A DNA stretch of 35,580 nt, taken from positions 1-35,580 of the forward strand of contig JALNXE010000040.1 in NCBI GenBank assembly GCA_023230525.1, read 5' to 3'. Made by a program: the position numbers and the translations under genes. The notes under the pieces were generated by a model. That model did not search any database and had not been told where the DNA came from. It was given only the letters and a program-made list of their open reading frames with translations. Below are positions 1 through 8,421 of this stretch, one piece after another (the first letter of the stretch is position 1; each line of letters begins with the position of its first letter). This DNA is from Desulfobulbaceae bacterium (GTDB taxonomy: Bacteria > Desulfobacterota > Desulfobulbia > Desulfobulbales > SURF-16).

Positions 1-1164
1 ACCTGGAAAGAGAGAGACACCCAGGGTCCGGGCCTCTCCATCGTCAACGGCGATGACCAAACCGGCGACAACTGCATCATGTCCGCCGGCTGGAATCCTG
101 ATTCAACCGTAGTTCTGGACGCCAACGGCATCGACATCACCGAGATGAGCGACTGGTGGGGCATTGACAAGAAACAGTACTCCGACCCCTTTCAATCAAG
201 CAAACGCTTCAAATCAGTCAGCTATCTGCTTGATACTCCGGTCGATCTGACCTTCAACGTGGCAAGCAACGGCCAGACGGAACTCTATCGCCTTCTCATG
301 AAATATGGCAACCAGACCGGCGCCAGGGTCACCGGTTTCACCATGCAGCTCGGTTTTCTCGATGCCAGCGGCAACTTCACTGAAGCAGGCCCCAATGACG
401 GTCTTTCCTTTGCCGCCCGCAGCGGTGCAGCCTATGATTATACCGTGCCGACCACCAGCGACATCATGAAACAGGGTGAGCTTGACGCCCTGCAGGCCCA
501 CGGCCTCTTCGGCGCACCGGATCAGCACCATACCACTTATGGCTATTTCAACCCATACGTGCGCGCCACCTTTCTCATGACCGCCAACCAGACCCATATT
601 GTGGCTTCCGACATGTCCGCCGTTCATACCGACCTGTTCGGCGAGTGGCTGCCCTCCAGCAACCTCAAAGGCGGCCTCTATTTTGACGCTGACGGCATCA
701 TCTACACCGACAACATTCTCATGGCGAGCTGCCCCGGCAACTTTGACGAGGAAGCAGGCACCACCCGCGTTGCTACCGCTGACTGCGACCAGGCATGCGC
801 CGACAACCTCGGCTGCGACGCCCCCTGGGTCACCTACCGGGAATCCGTCAATATCACCATGAATGCCGACGGCACCTGGAATATCCCCGCAGTCGTCGGC
901 ACCGATATCCGCCAGCCGGTTGCGCTGACCACAGCAGAGCTTGACGCCATCAAAGCCAACCCCGCCTGGGCTCCGGCTGACATTGATGACCTAGCCAACG
1001 TCAACATCAATGCCTTCCTGAACGTAGGTGATCTGCCCGCCGGCAACTTCACCCTGCGCGTCACCCCGACCTTTGATGCAACCACCGCCGTCACCGAGCC
1101 TGGAACCACCGGTCCCGCTGACTTTGATATCACCATCAATGCCCCGAACACGGTTACTCCTTAA
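1..1164 (+). CDS. Exported beta-rich protein of unknown function, 3' part (5' end outside window)
   Basis: The frame is open from base 1 (Thr-Trp-Lys-Glu...) with no stop before the ATG at 79, so the gene very probably begins upstream of the window; 79 is just an internal Met. The visible 387 residues are rich in Thr, Asn, Asp and Gly, have no membrane segment, and carry Cys only in a few places, mainly a cluster (CPGNF, CDQACADNLGC) near residue 245-275. The composition and the repeated beta-type stretches (SVNITMNADGTWNIP, FTLRVTPTFDATT) suggest a secreted or surface beta-sandwich protein. It loosely resembles the choice-of-anchor families of exported bacterial proteins (possibly choice-of-anchor F), but no C-terminal sorting signal is visible; it ends ITINAPNTVTP. 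The small secreted protein at 1239 follows 74 bases later and may be co-transcribed. Function unknown; the family suggestion is low confidence. Confidence 0.7.
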   Translation, partial: TWKERDTQGPGLSIVNGDDQTGDNCIMSAGWNPDSTVVLDANGIDITEMSDWWGIDKKQYSDPFQSSKRFKSVSYLLDTPVDLTFNVASNGQTELYRLLMKYGNQTGARVTGFTMQLGFLDASGNFTEAGPNDGLSFAARSGAAYDYTVPTTSDIMKQGELDALQAHGLFGAPDQHHTTYGYFNPYVRATFLMTANQTHIVASDMSAVHTDLFGEWLPSSNLKGGLYFDADGIIYTDNILMASCPGNFDEEAGTTRVATADCDQACADNLGCDAPWVTYRESVNITMNADGTWNIPAVVGTDIRQPVALTTAELDAIKANPAWAPADIDDLANVNINAFLNVGDLPAGNFTLRVTPTFDATTAVTEPGTTGPADFDITINAPNTVTP

Positions 1165-1238
1165 GTTTGCAAAGGCTTACCAGACGTATCAACTGAGTAT
1201 GAAAAGTGAAAATTTATCGATATATCGGAGGATATAAA

Positions 1239-1637
1239 ATGAAATTGGCAAAAATAATCATCCTGGCGATTCTTCTCGCTTTCACCACCACGGGTATGGC
1301 GCAGGCGGCGGGCTCCGTTAAAATGAACTCCACCACCACGGTTTCCGCCTCAGTCACCAATAAAACCAGCAAAAGCGTCTATGCCGCGGTAAAAATGATG
1401 GCCTTTGATGCGGTCGGCACCGCGGTCGGCCATCTCTGCAAGGAAGTCTATCTGCCCAGCAACCGGACAACCCCGGTCAGCTTCTCCTGGCTGGCGCCGA
1501 ATTATGAAACCGGCCTCTACTGGACAGCCAAGGTAGACACCACCACCGACTGCGGCACCCACGACCACGACGACGCGGACAGCGATGACGACAGTGACGG
1601 TGAATCCCTCCATTTTGATTCAGATGAGCATCATTAA
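1239..1637 (+). CDS. Small secreted protein with Asp/His-rich C-terminus
   Basis: 132 residues. The ATG at 1239 is chosen over 1206 because a strong GGAGG lies at 1227-1231, 7 bases upstream, and the protein then starts with a clear signal peptide (MKLAKIIILAILLAFTTTG, cleavage near AQA-AG at about residue 25). The mature part has an alternating Thr/Ser/Val pattern typical of a small beta-sandwich, two Cys (in HLCKE and TDCGT) that could form a disulfide, and a tail of about 30 residues dominated by Asp and His (HDHDDADSDDDSDGE...HFDSDEHH). A tail like that often binds divalent metals, but this is inference. It follows the exported protein ending at 1164 and is closed by a hairpin terminator. 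No family recognised. Confidence 0.8.
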   Translation: MKLAKIIILAILLAFTTTGMAQAAGSVKMNSTTTVSASVTNKTSKSVYAAVKMMAFDAVGTAVGHLCKEVYLPSNRTTPVSFSWLAPNYETGLYWTAKVDTTTDCGTHDHDDADSDDDSDGESLHFDSDEHH

Positions 1638-1675
1638 GAGTATTACCGCAGGTTAAATCTTCTTCTTTCCCCACC

Positions 1676-1720
1676 CCTCACCAGGTTGCCGTTCACTCCC
1701 CTGGTGGGGGGCTTCTCTTT
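1676..1720 (+). terminator. Hairpin terminator after the small secreted protein
   Basis: CCTCACCAGG (1676-1685) pairs with CCTGGTGGGG (1700-1709) with one mismatch, followed by a pyrimidine-rich GCTTCTCTTT. It lies between the stop at 1637 and the next start at 1744. Confidence 0.6.
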
Positions 1721-1743
1721 ACTCAAGGCAGCGGAGAAAAGCC

Positions 1744-3060
1744 ATGAACAGGAAAATCGATACCATTACAGCCTTCAGTCTTTTTCTTTTTATCATGGCC
1801 CTTTTCGCTGTAGTGATATCCTGCTTCCCGGTGGCATACATCTGGGCCACCTATGAGGATCTGCTCGGCGAGTGGAGCCAGTTTTATTTCTTTGCCATCG
1901 CCTTATTTTTTTCAATCCGCCTTGCCCTGGCGGGATCACGGTTCTGGCTTTTTTTCGCGGCCCTGGCCGTGGCCTGTTTTTACGTGGCCGGGGAAGAGAT
2001 CTCCTGGGGGCAGCGGCTGTTCAACATCGCCACCCCTGATTTTTTCCGGGCGCACAATCTGCAGCAGGAAACAAATCTGCATAATTTTTTCACCGGGCCC
2101 TACAACACGCTGCTGAAGCGTATTATCGAGGCACTGCTTGCCTGTGCCTTTATCATTTACGGGGTCATCTATCCCCTTGAGCTGAAAGTCGGCTGGAAAC
2201 CTGCGGTGTGGATCAATATGAAGGGTATTCCGGCCCCGCCCGCCTATCTCTGGCCTTTTTTTACCGGGACGGCTCTCTTTGAACTGCGGATATTTCAATT
2301 CAACGAGGCAGAGATCGCGGAAATCCTGCTTTCCCTGGTTCTGGCCATCTTTACCGGCCACTACTGGCTCAGACATAGACACCAGGGCAAAAACACTGAC
2401 TTTTTAGCCGGACGTCATGCCGCAGCAATGGTGCTGATCTTTGTTGCCGGCACCGGGCTTGCGGCAGCAACCACCTCGCTCTGCTACACCGTGCCGCGTC
2501 TGCAAGCCGGCATGGCTGACCGGATTGACAACGGTGTCGCAAAATTTGCTGAACGCTATGGCCGTTACGGCAGCTGGCGGAATGCGGCGGCGCTCTATCA
2601 GCTTCTCCTGGAAAAAGATCCGAAAAGCACCGCACTGCTGCGCGACCTTGCCGCCTGCTACCAGCAGATGGGCCAGGATGAGAAGTTCAGGGAAATAAAC
2701 AGCAGGGCAATCGCTCTTGATATGACCAGATATGGACGTTTTCCGGGCAATGTCGCGACCAATCTTTCCCTGCATCAGACCTTTCTGCAGGCCGGCAACC
2801 GGGAACTGGCCCAGTTCCATCTGCAGAAGGCCCTGCAGGCAAGCGAGGCCAATGTCCGGCTGGAGCCGGACAGCGCCTCGGCCGCCTACTGGCTGGGCAA
2901 ATCCTATCTGGCCGCTGGAGACACTGTTGCCGCCCTGCACCAGCTGGAAAAAGCGGTTCAGCTTAAACCGCAATCAAGTTCCTACAAAAAGGCCCTCTAC
3001 CGGCTCACCCTGGGACCGCAAGACTCGTTTGATCCTGCCGTACAGGAAACCGGCGGCTGA
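1744..3060 (+). CDS. Polytopic membrane protein with C-terminal TPR repeats
   Basis: 438 residues. The N-terminal 250 residues contain about six to seven hydrophobic segments (for example residues 10-34, 47-64, 66-82, 127-145, 165-180, 188-205, 225-247). Between them is a distinctive motif block, GEEISWGQR at residues 83-91 and NLQQETNLHN at 105-114, which I recognise as recurring in a family of uncharacterised bacterial membrane proteins. From about residue 268 onward there are tetratricopeptide-type helices (AALYQLLLEKDPKSTALLRDL; SAAYWLGKSYLAAGDTVAAL), suggesting a protein-interaction domain on one side of the membrane. The start is supported by GGAG about 8 bases upstream. It is convergent with hrpA, with 49 bases between the stops. 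Function unknown. Confidence 0.85.
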   Translation: MNRKIDTITAFSLFLFIMALFAVVISCFPVAYIWATYEDLLGEWSQFYFFAIALFFSIRLALAGSRFWLFFAALAVACFYVAGEEISWGQRLFNIATPDFFRAHNLQQETNLHNFFTGPYNTLLKRIIEALLACAFIIYGVIYPLELKVGWKPAVWINMKGIPAPPAYLWPFFTGTALFELRIFQFNEAEIAEILLSLVLAIFTGHYWLRHRHQGKNTDFLAGRHAAAMVLIFVAGTGLAAATTSLCYTVPRLQAGMADRIDNGVAKFAERYGRYGSWRNAAALYQLLLEKDPKSTALLRDLAACYQQMGQDEKFREINSRAIALDMTRYGRFPGNVATNLSLHQTFLQAGNRELAQFHLQKALQASEANVRLEPDSASAAYWLGKSYLAAGDTVAALHQLEKAVQLKPQSSSYKKALYRLTLGPQDSFDPAVQETGG

Positions 3061-3062
3061 CA

Positions 3063-3079
3063 ATTCGCTTTTGGCGAAT
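3063..3079. terminator. Small hairpin between convergent genes
   Basis: ATTCGC (3063-3068) and GCGAAT (3074-3079) form a 6-bp stem in the 49-base gap between the stops at 3060 and 3110. There is no T-tract, so a terminator role is only plausible. Confidence 0.3.
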
Positions 3080-3109
3080 CACCAGGCAATTTCCGCGCAT
3101 AAACAGCAA

Positions 3110-6100
3110 TCAGAAATTCTCCAGGGCTTTTCCGGTTTCCAGCCACATTCTGTCCAGCCGCTTGGCCGAGACGGGGACTGCCGTTTTCAGTTCCTGGGCA
3201 AAGAGCGAAACCTTGAACTCCTCGATCAGCAGGGCAAATTCCCTGACCAGCTGCCGCTGCCCGGCGGAAAGTCCCTCCTGCTTGAGAAAATGTTTGAGCC
3301 TTTCCTGGTGTACGGCAAGCTGGGCAGCCTTTTCCGCATCCTTGGCCGGGTTCAGCATTTTTCGCTCCAGGCGGATGCGCAGGGCCTTCAGATACCGGGG
3401 AAGGCGCTGCAGGTCTTTGAGCTCCGCTTCCTGCAGGAAACTTGGGGGCAGCAGCTCCGTCACCTCCTGGCGAAAAAGGATGCAGTCGGCCGGGGTGACC
3501 CCGAGCCTGCTCTTTTTGCGGCAGCTCTGCTCGATTGCGGCAATGAAATCAAGCACCGTTCTTCTTTCCCGCAACACCTCGATCACCTGCTCCCTGATCT
3601 GCATGGCCGGCCCATGGAGTCCCAGGCTGGTCACTTTTTGCACGATCGCGTCAAATTCCTCCCGGCCGGGGATCAGACCAGTGCGGCAGTTAAATATTTC
3701 ATCCAGCACAAAGCAAAACAGATCCTCATGAAACTCTTCATGGGAGGCGATGCCCTGATAAAGCGGCCAGTTTGCCCGGGGCAGCACCAGGTCCTTGGGC
3801 AGGGCCTTGCATTGTCTGGCAAACTGCAGACAGTAAAGAGTCCGCAAACCCGCCACGGTTTGCGCCCGCCCCTCCTCATGATCGGCAAACAGCCGCAGGG
3901 ACACACTGCCATCCTCTTCAGCCGCCAGCCCGGGATAGGCGAAACCGGCCAGCTTGCCCTCCCTGTCCTTGATGGTGATGCGCTGCGGCACCCCGGCAAA
4001 ATCCCAGCCCTGCAGCCCGGCCTTTTCCCAGCGGCCGCGCAAGGCCTCAAGCCGGGGGCTGCTGCCGCCGCCCTGGGCCGGACTTTTTGCCAGCGCGGTA
4101 AAGTCGCGGCTGCCGGCCACCGGCTTGCCCGCCCCGTCCACCAGCTGACAACGCATCTTCAGATGCTCCGGCAGTGAGTCCCTGGGCCAGGCCCCCCGGT
4201 CAATCTGCAGCCGGAACCGCTGCAAGATCAACTCCTCCAGCTGCTGATAAAGCGACCCCTCATAGGGCCTGAGCTCCCGCAGCAGATCGGCCGCGGTGCG
4301 CGGAATGGGAATGAGCTGCCGGCGCAGCGACTTGGGCAGTCCTTTAAGCAGAAAGATAATTTTTTCAAGCAGCAGCCCCGGCACCAGCCACTCCAATTTT
4401 TCCGCCTGCACATAGCCGGTCAGATCAGCCGGGATACTTACCGTCACCCCGTCCTGCTCCTCCCCCGGGGTAAAGGAGTAACTAAGCGGCAGGGTCAGCT
4501 CGCCGCAGTGGATCTTCTGGGGAAAATCGGCCAGTTCATCCCGCTCCGGCAGCTGCCTGAGGATGTCCTCCCGCCCCATGCGCAGGAAATCATCCCCTTT
4601 CATCCTTTTCACCAGGCGGATCAGCCCGGCCCGGTCAAAAATATCGGCAGGCAGCCGCTTGTCATAAAACTCATAGAGCAGCAAATCATCCACCAGGATA
4701 TCCCGGCGGCGCAGGCGGTCTTCCAAATCCGCCAGGCCGGCGATGAGCTGCTGGTTTTTTTCCAGAAAGTCAAAATGGCCGCCGCACTCCCCTTCCACCA
4801 GGGCGGACTGGATAAAAATGCCCCGGGCCTCCTCCGGCTTGATGGGCCCGAAGTTGACCCGCCGGTTGGCCTCGATAACCAGTCCGAAAAGAGTCACCTT
4901 GGCCAGGGCCGTGACCTGGCCGGATTTTTTCTCCCAATGGGGGGCGGAATAGCTGTAGCGGCACAGTTCGCCTGCCAGGGGCTCCAGCCACTCGGGTTTA
5001 ATACCCGCCACGGTGCGGGCATAGAGCCGGGTCGTCTCCACCAGTTCCGCGGCCATGATCCACTGTCCGGCCTTATTGAACTGGCCGGAACCCGGAAAAA
5101 TCATCATCTCCTTGCCCTGGCCGCCCTGGTAGATATTCTTTTCCTTTTTCAGCCCGATATTGCGCAGGTTGCCGGAGAGTATCGCCTGGTGGATCCGGTC
5201 ATAGCCCCTGGCATACATCTTTTCCCGGTCCGCCTCCTGCTGGTCCAGGCAGGATGATTTGAGGAAAAGATGATGCTCCCTGCTGTGCCCCGCCGTGGCG
5301 AGCTGGGACCAGATCTGTTCGTGGATGTCCCGCCACTCCCGCATGCGCTGATAGGCCAGGAAATTGCTCTTGCAGAACCTGCCCAGAGCGGACCTGCTCC
5401 TCTTGCCCCGCACCAGCTCATCATAGAGATCCCACAGCTGGAGATAGGAGAGAAAATCCGAACGTTCGGAGCGGAAGCGCTCATGGGCCGCATCGGCCTC
5501 CCGGGCGTTTTCCGCCGGCCGGATGCGGGGGTCCTGAATGCTTAAGGCGGCGGCGATGATCACCACCTCCCGCAGGCAGCCGTTTTCCCGGGAGCTGATA
5601 ATCATGCGGCTGATGCGGGGATCAAGGGGCAGGCCGGCCATGAGCCAGCCCCGTTCGGTCAGCCTGCGGCTCTTGTCGATGGCGCCAAGCTCGGTCAGCA
5701 GCTGATAGCCGTCGTTGATCGCCCGCGGGGCCGGCGGATCGATAAAGGGAAACTTTTTCGGGCTGCCGAGCTTCAGCGCCACCATAAGCAGGATGACCTC
5801 GGCCAGGTTGGCGCGAACGATTTCCGGCAGGGTATATGCCGGCCGCCCCAGATACTCTTCTTCGCTGAAAAGCCTGACGCAGATGCCCGGCCCCACCCGG
5901 CCACAGCGGCCGGCCCGCTGGTCGCAGCTCGCCCGCGATATGGGGCTGACCGGCAGCTTGGTGGTTTGCGCCCTGACATTGTAGGTGGAGATGCGGGCCA
6001 GCCCGGTATCAACCACATAGCGGATGCCGGGCACGGTGACCGAGGTCTCCGCCACATTGGTGCAGACCACGATCTTGCGGGCCGTGCCCTTTCTGAAGAT

Positions 6101-6946
6101 GCGGTTCTGGTCAAGGCCTGACAAGCGGCCGAACAGCGGCATGATCTCGGGTTCCTTCTCCTTGATGCCAAGACGCGGCCCGTCGTTTCTGAAACGCTTG
6201 CCCAGCAGTTCAATCGTGTCGCGGATGTCGCGTTCCGTGGGCATGAACACCAGCATGTCCCCGCCCGTCCCGGAACGGCACAGCTCCATCACCGCCTCCA
6301 CGGCCTGTTCCACATAGCCCAGGTCCTGAACGGCGGACTCTCCCCGCCCATCCTCATCCGCCGCGGCATAACGGATCTCCACCGGATAGGTCCGGCCGCT
6401 CACCTCGATAACCGGCGCCCCGTCAAAGGCCTGGGAAAATTTCTCCGTATCAATGGTGGCCGAGGTGATGATGATCTTCAGTTCAGCCCTTTTTTTCAGG
6501 ATTTTTTTGAGAATCCCTAACAGGAAATCAATATTCAGGCTTCGCTCATGGGCCTCGTCGATTATAATGGTATCATAGGCCCGCAGGTCGGGATCGTGCT
6601 GGGTTTCGGCCAGCAGGATGCCGTCGGTCATGAACTTGATACGGGTGGCCGCACCGGTCTGATTACTGAAGCGTATCTTGTACCCGACCAGATAGCTGAG
6701 CGGGCCGAGTTCCTCGCGGACCCTTGCGGCAACGGAAGTGGCGGCAAGGCGGCGGGGCTGGGTGCAGCCGATCAGTTTTTTCCCGCCCCGTCCCGCCTCA
6801 AGGCACATCTTGGGAATCTGGGTGCTTTTCCCGGACCCGGTGTCACCGGCAATGACCACCACCTGGTGGCGGCGTATTGTCTCGATGATACGCTCTTTTT
6901 CAGAAGTTATGGGCAGAACTTCCGGATAAGTTATGGAATTTCTCAT
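3110..6946 (-). CDS. hrpA: ATP-dependent RNA helicase HrpA
   Basis: 1278 residues, close to the roughly 1300 of E. coli HrpA. It is a DEAH-box superfamily 2 helicase; in E. coli HrpA acts in mRNA processing and resolving stalled ribosomes. Visible motifs: Walker A GDTGSGKST (34-42), motif Ia TQPRRLAA (62-69), DEAH (130-133), SAT (162-164), TNVAETS (296-302) and motif VI QRAGRCGR (343-350). The HA2 and OB-fold regions follow, then the long C-terminal DUF3418-type region from about residue 690. Compared with E. coli, about 60 N-terminal residues before the ITYPE...LP motif are missing; no in-frame upstream Met with a Shine-Dalgarno was found, and the chosen ATG also lacks a good one. It is alone in its transcription unit, divergent from the actin-like gene. 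Confidence 0.96.
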   Translation of the reverse strand: MRNSITYPEVLPITSEKERIIETIRRHQVVVIAGDTGSGKSTQIPKMCLEAGRGGKKLIGCTQPRRLAATSVAARVREELGPLSYLVGYKIRFSNQTGAATRIKFMTDGILLAETQHDPDLRAYDTIIIDEAHERSLNIDFLLGILKKILKKRAELKIIITSATIDTEKFSQAFDGAPVIEVSGRTYPVEIRYAAADEDGRGESAVQDLGYVEQAVEAVMELCRSGTGGDMLVFMPTERDIRDTIELLGKRFRNDGPRLGIKEKEPEIMPLFGRLSGLDQNRIFRKGTARKIVVCTNVAETSVTVPGIRYVVDTGLARISTYNVRAQTTKLPVSPISRASCDQRAGRCGRVGPGICVRLFSEEEYLGRPAYTLPEIVRANLAEVILLMVALKLGSPKKFPFIDPPAPRAINDGYQLLTELGAIDKSRRLTERGWLMAGLPLDPRISRMIISSRENGCLREVVIIAAALSIQDPRIRPAENAREADAAHERFRSERSDFLSYLQLWDLYDELVRGKRSRSALGRFCKSNFLAYQRMREWRDIHEQIWSQLATAGHSREHHLFLKSSCLDQQEADREKMYARGYDRIHQAILSGNLRNIGLKKEKNIYQGGQGKEMMIFPGSGQFNKAGQWIMAAELVETTRLYARTVAGIKPEWLEPLAGELCRYSYSAPHWEKKSGQVTALAKVTLFGLVIEANRRVNFGPIKPEEARGIFIQSALVEGECGGHFDFLEKNQQLIAGLADLEDRLRRRDILVDDLLLYEFYDKRLPADIFDRAGLIRLVKRMKGDDFLRMGREDILRQLPERDELADFPQKIHCGELTLPLSYSFTPGEEQDGVTVSIPADLTGYVQAEKLEWLVPGLLLEKIIFLLKGLPKSLRRQLIPIPRTAADLLRELRPYEGSLYQQLEELILQRFRLQIDRGAWPRDSLPEHLKMRCQLVDGAGKPVAGSRDFTALAKSPAQGGGSSPRLEALRGRWEKAGLQGWDFAGVPQRITIKDREGKLAGFAYPGLAAEEDGSVSLRLFADHEEGRAQTVAGLRTLYCLQFARQCKALPKDLVLPRANWPLYQGIASHEEFHEDLFCFVLDEIFNCRTGLIPGREEFDAIVQKVTSLGLHGPAMQIREQVIEVLRERRTVLDFIAAIEQSCRKKSRLGVTPADCILFRQEVTELLPPSFLQEAELKDLQRLPRYLKALRIRLERKMLNPAKDAEKAAQLAVHQERLKHFLKQEGLSAGQRQLVREFALLIEEFKVSLFAQELKTAVPVSAKRLDRMWLETGKALENF

Positions 6947-6964
6947 GAATTAAGTGATAACTAT

Positions 6965-6994
6965 TTGAAACAAAGTAAGAATTTTGTTTATAAT
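6965..6994 (+). promoter_or_regulatory. Candidate sigma-70 promoter toward the actin-like gene
   Basis: TTGAAA (6965-6970), an 18-base spacer and a perfect TATAAT (6989-6994). The region is much more AT-rich than the surroundings and lies about 220 bases upstream of the first start codon at 7216, implying a long 5' leader if used. Prediction from sequence only. Confidence 0.45.
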
Positions 6995-7215
6995 CCAGAA
7001 TTGATACTATATATATTAAGGAATCTACCAGTCTAGCAGCAAAATTATACGAATATTTTCGCTTCTACAAGGTATATTGTGGTAGCAGCTAATCGCCAAT
7101 GTCGCACTTCAAAAAAAGAAAAACCCGTTGGCCTTCAATCGCTTTTCGGATCCATCTACCACAAGCGTAATGCAAATAAGTCCCGATATTGAGGATAATG
7201 AAGGGGGGAACGAGC

Positions 7216-7263
7216 ATGGCACAGGATATGGAACATATTGAGACCGCGATCGAAGCATGACAG
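7216..7263 (+). other. Fourteen-codon in-frame leader ending in TGA before the actin-like gene
   Basis: ATG at 7216 follows a strong purine tract (AAGGGGGG, 7201-7208) at a workable spacing and encodes MAQDMEHIETAIEA before TGA at 7258-7260. The frame is the same as the actin-like gene, whose first ATG is at 7264. The downstream ATGs at 7264 and 7267 have no convincing Shine-Dalgarno. Possible readings: a short leader peptide coupled to the downstream gene, a nonsense mutation (for example CGA to TGA) near the 5' end, or a translated UGA. A weak hairpin, TTTCC-AGG-GGAAA (7274-7286), begins 13 bases after the TGA, with its loop 18 bases away, which loosely fits the bacterial SECIS geometry. 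Confidence 0.4.
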
Positions 7264-8301
7264 ATGATGGTTGTTTCCAGGGGAAAAGAGCTCGGCGAAG
7301 AAGCTGAAAAGCCGACCGGCCCTATCGGCCTTGATATCGGCACCAGCCATATCGTCATGTCCCAGAACAAGGGCAAAAACATTTACACGGTGAAACAGCT
7401 CAACGCCTTTTTTATCGTTCCCTGCTCCGAATTCACCAACAAGATTCTGGTTGAAAACGACATCCCTTTTCTGGAAAAACACAATCAGTTCTACATCCTG
7501 GGATATTCAGCGGAACACTTCGCCAGCATGTTCAACACCAACACCCGGCGAACCATGGAAAAAGGGATGCTGAGCGCCAAGGAGGACGAGAGCATCAATG
7601 TCCTGCAGGCCATTATCGACACCGTGATCATCCGGCCCGACAAGACAGGCGAAATCGTCTGTTTCAGCCTCCCCGGCGAGCCGGTGGACGGGCTCAACTC
7701 GGTGGTCTACCACGAATCGATCGTGAAAATGTATCTGACCGGCCTGGGCTACCGGCCCATTTGCATCAACGAGGGCTTGGCCACCATCATGGCCGAGCTG
7801 GCCAACGACAACTTCACCGGCATCGGCATCAGCATGGGCGGCGGCATGTGCAACATCTGCCTCTCCTACCTCTCCGTGCCGGTCATCAGCTTCAGCATCC
7901 AGAAGGGCGGGGATTACATTGATTCCATGGTCGGCGTTTCCCTGGGAGAGCCCGCGTTAAAAATAAAAACCATCAAGGAAAGCTCACTGAACCTCGCCAG
8001 GCCGCCCAAGGACCGCATTGGAACCGCTCTGAACATTTACTATGCTGATCTGGTTGCCAGCCTGCTCGACACCCTGGAAAAGGTGATGAAAAAGAGCGAC
8101 AAGATCCCGAAGATCGCCAAACCGGTGCCCATTGTGCTGAGCGGCGGCACCGTGCTGCCCAAGGGATTTCAGGATCTGTTCGAGAGAAGCCTGGGGAAAG
8201 TGAATCTTCCCATTGCTGTTTCCGAGATCCGTATCGCGGGAGACCCGCTGAACACCACAGCCAAGGGCGCCATGGTCATGGCCCTGTCAGAGGCTATTTA
8301 G
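7264..8301 (+). CDS. Actin/Hsp70-fold ATPase-like protein
   Basis: 345 residues. It has the nucleotide-binding signatures of the actin/Hsp70/FtsA/ParM superfamily: phosphate-1 loop GLDIGTSHIV (around 23-32), phosphate-2 loop GIGISMGGGMCN (around 188-199) and adenosine motif PIVLSGGTVLP (around 287-297). It also has a KGGDYIDSMVG segment after phosphate-2, as in MreB/PilM-like proteins. No membrane segment is present, so it is probably cytoplasmic. It could be a cytoskeletal filament, a PilM/FtsA-like adaptor or a regulator; the sequence does not decide. The annotated start at 7264 is uncertain: the best ribosome-binding site is upstream at 7216, separated by an in-frame TGA. It is convergent with the pentapeptide-repeat gene and ends directly in a strong hairpin terminator. 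Confidence 0.85.
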   Translation: MMVVSRGKELGEEAEKPTGPIGLDIGTSHIVMSQNKGKNIYTVKQLNAFFIVPCSEFTNKILVENDIPFLEKHNQFYILGYSAEHFASMFNTNTRRTMEKGMLSAKEDESINVLQAIIDTVIIRPDKTGEIVCFSLPGEPVDGLNSVVYHESIVKMYLTGLGYRPICINEGLATIMAELANDNFTGIGISMGGGMCNICLSYLSVPVISFSIQKGGDYIDSMVGVSLGEPALKIKTIKESSLNLARPPKDRIGTALNIYYADLVASLLDTLEKVMKKSDKIPKIAKPVPIVLSGGTVLPKGFQDLFERSLGKVNLPIAVSEIRIAGDPLNTTAKGAMVMALSEAI

Positions 8302-8371
8302 GAACCGTGCCGAAATAACAAGGCCATTTTCTCAATGCATTTCTCTGGCCATGTTATTTTTTTACAACGGC
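8301..8371 (+). terminator. Palindromic repeat copy A, functioning as a terminator
   Basis: AATAACAAGGCCA (8314-8326) pairs with TGGCCATGTTATT (8346-8358) with one mismatch in 13, followed by seven T (8357-8363), a strong intrinsic terminator for the actin-like gene. The flanks (GGAACCGTGCCGAAAT and ACAACGGCT) resemble the ends of the palindrome at 15344-15408, and both share TGGCCATG then TATTT, so this is also a member of a dispersed repeat family. Confidence 0.75.
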
Positions 8372-8421
8372 TTAGCGTAGCGGTTGAGCCCATGGCTCTC
8401 ATGGGGGGCGCAGCCTGTCAT

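Noticed and set aside
2732..4177. 481-codon plus-strand open frame across the hrpA 3' end
   Set aside because: No family features, and it overlaps two well-supported genes in other frames.
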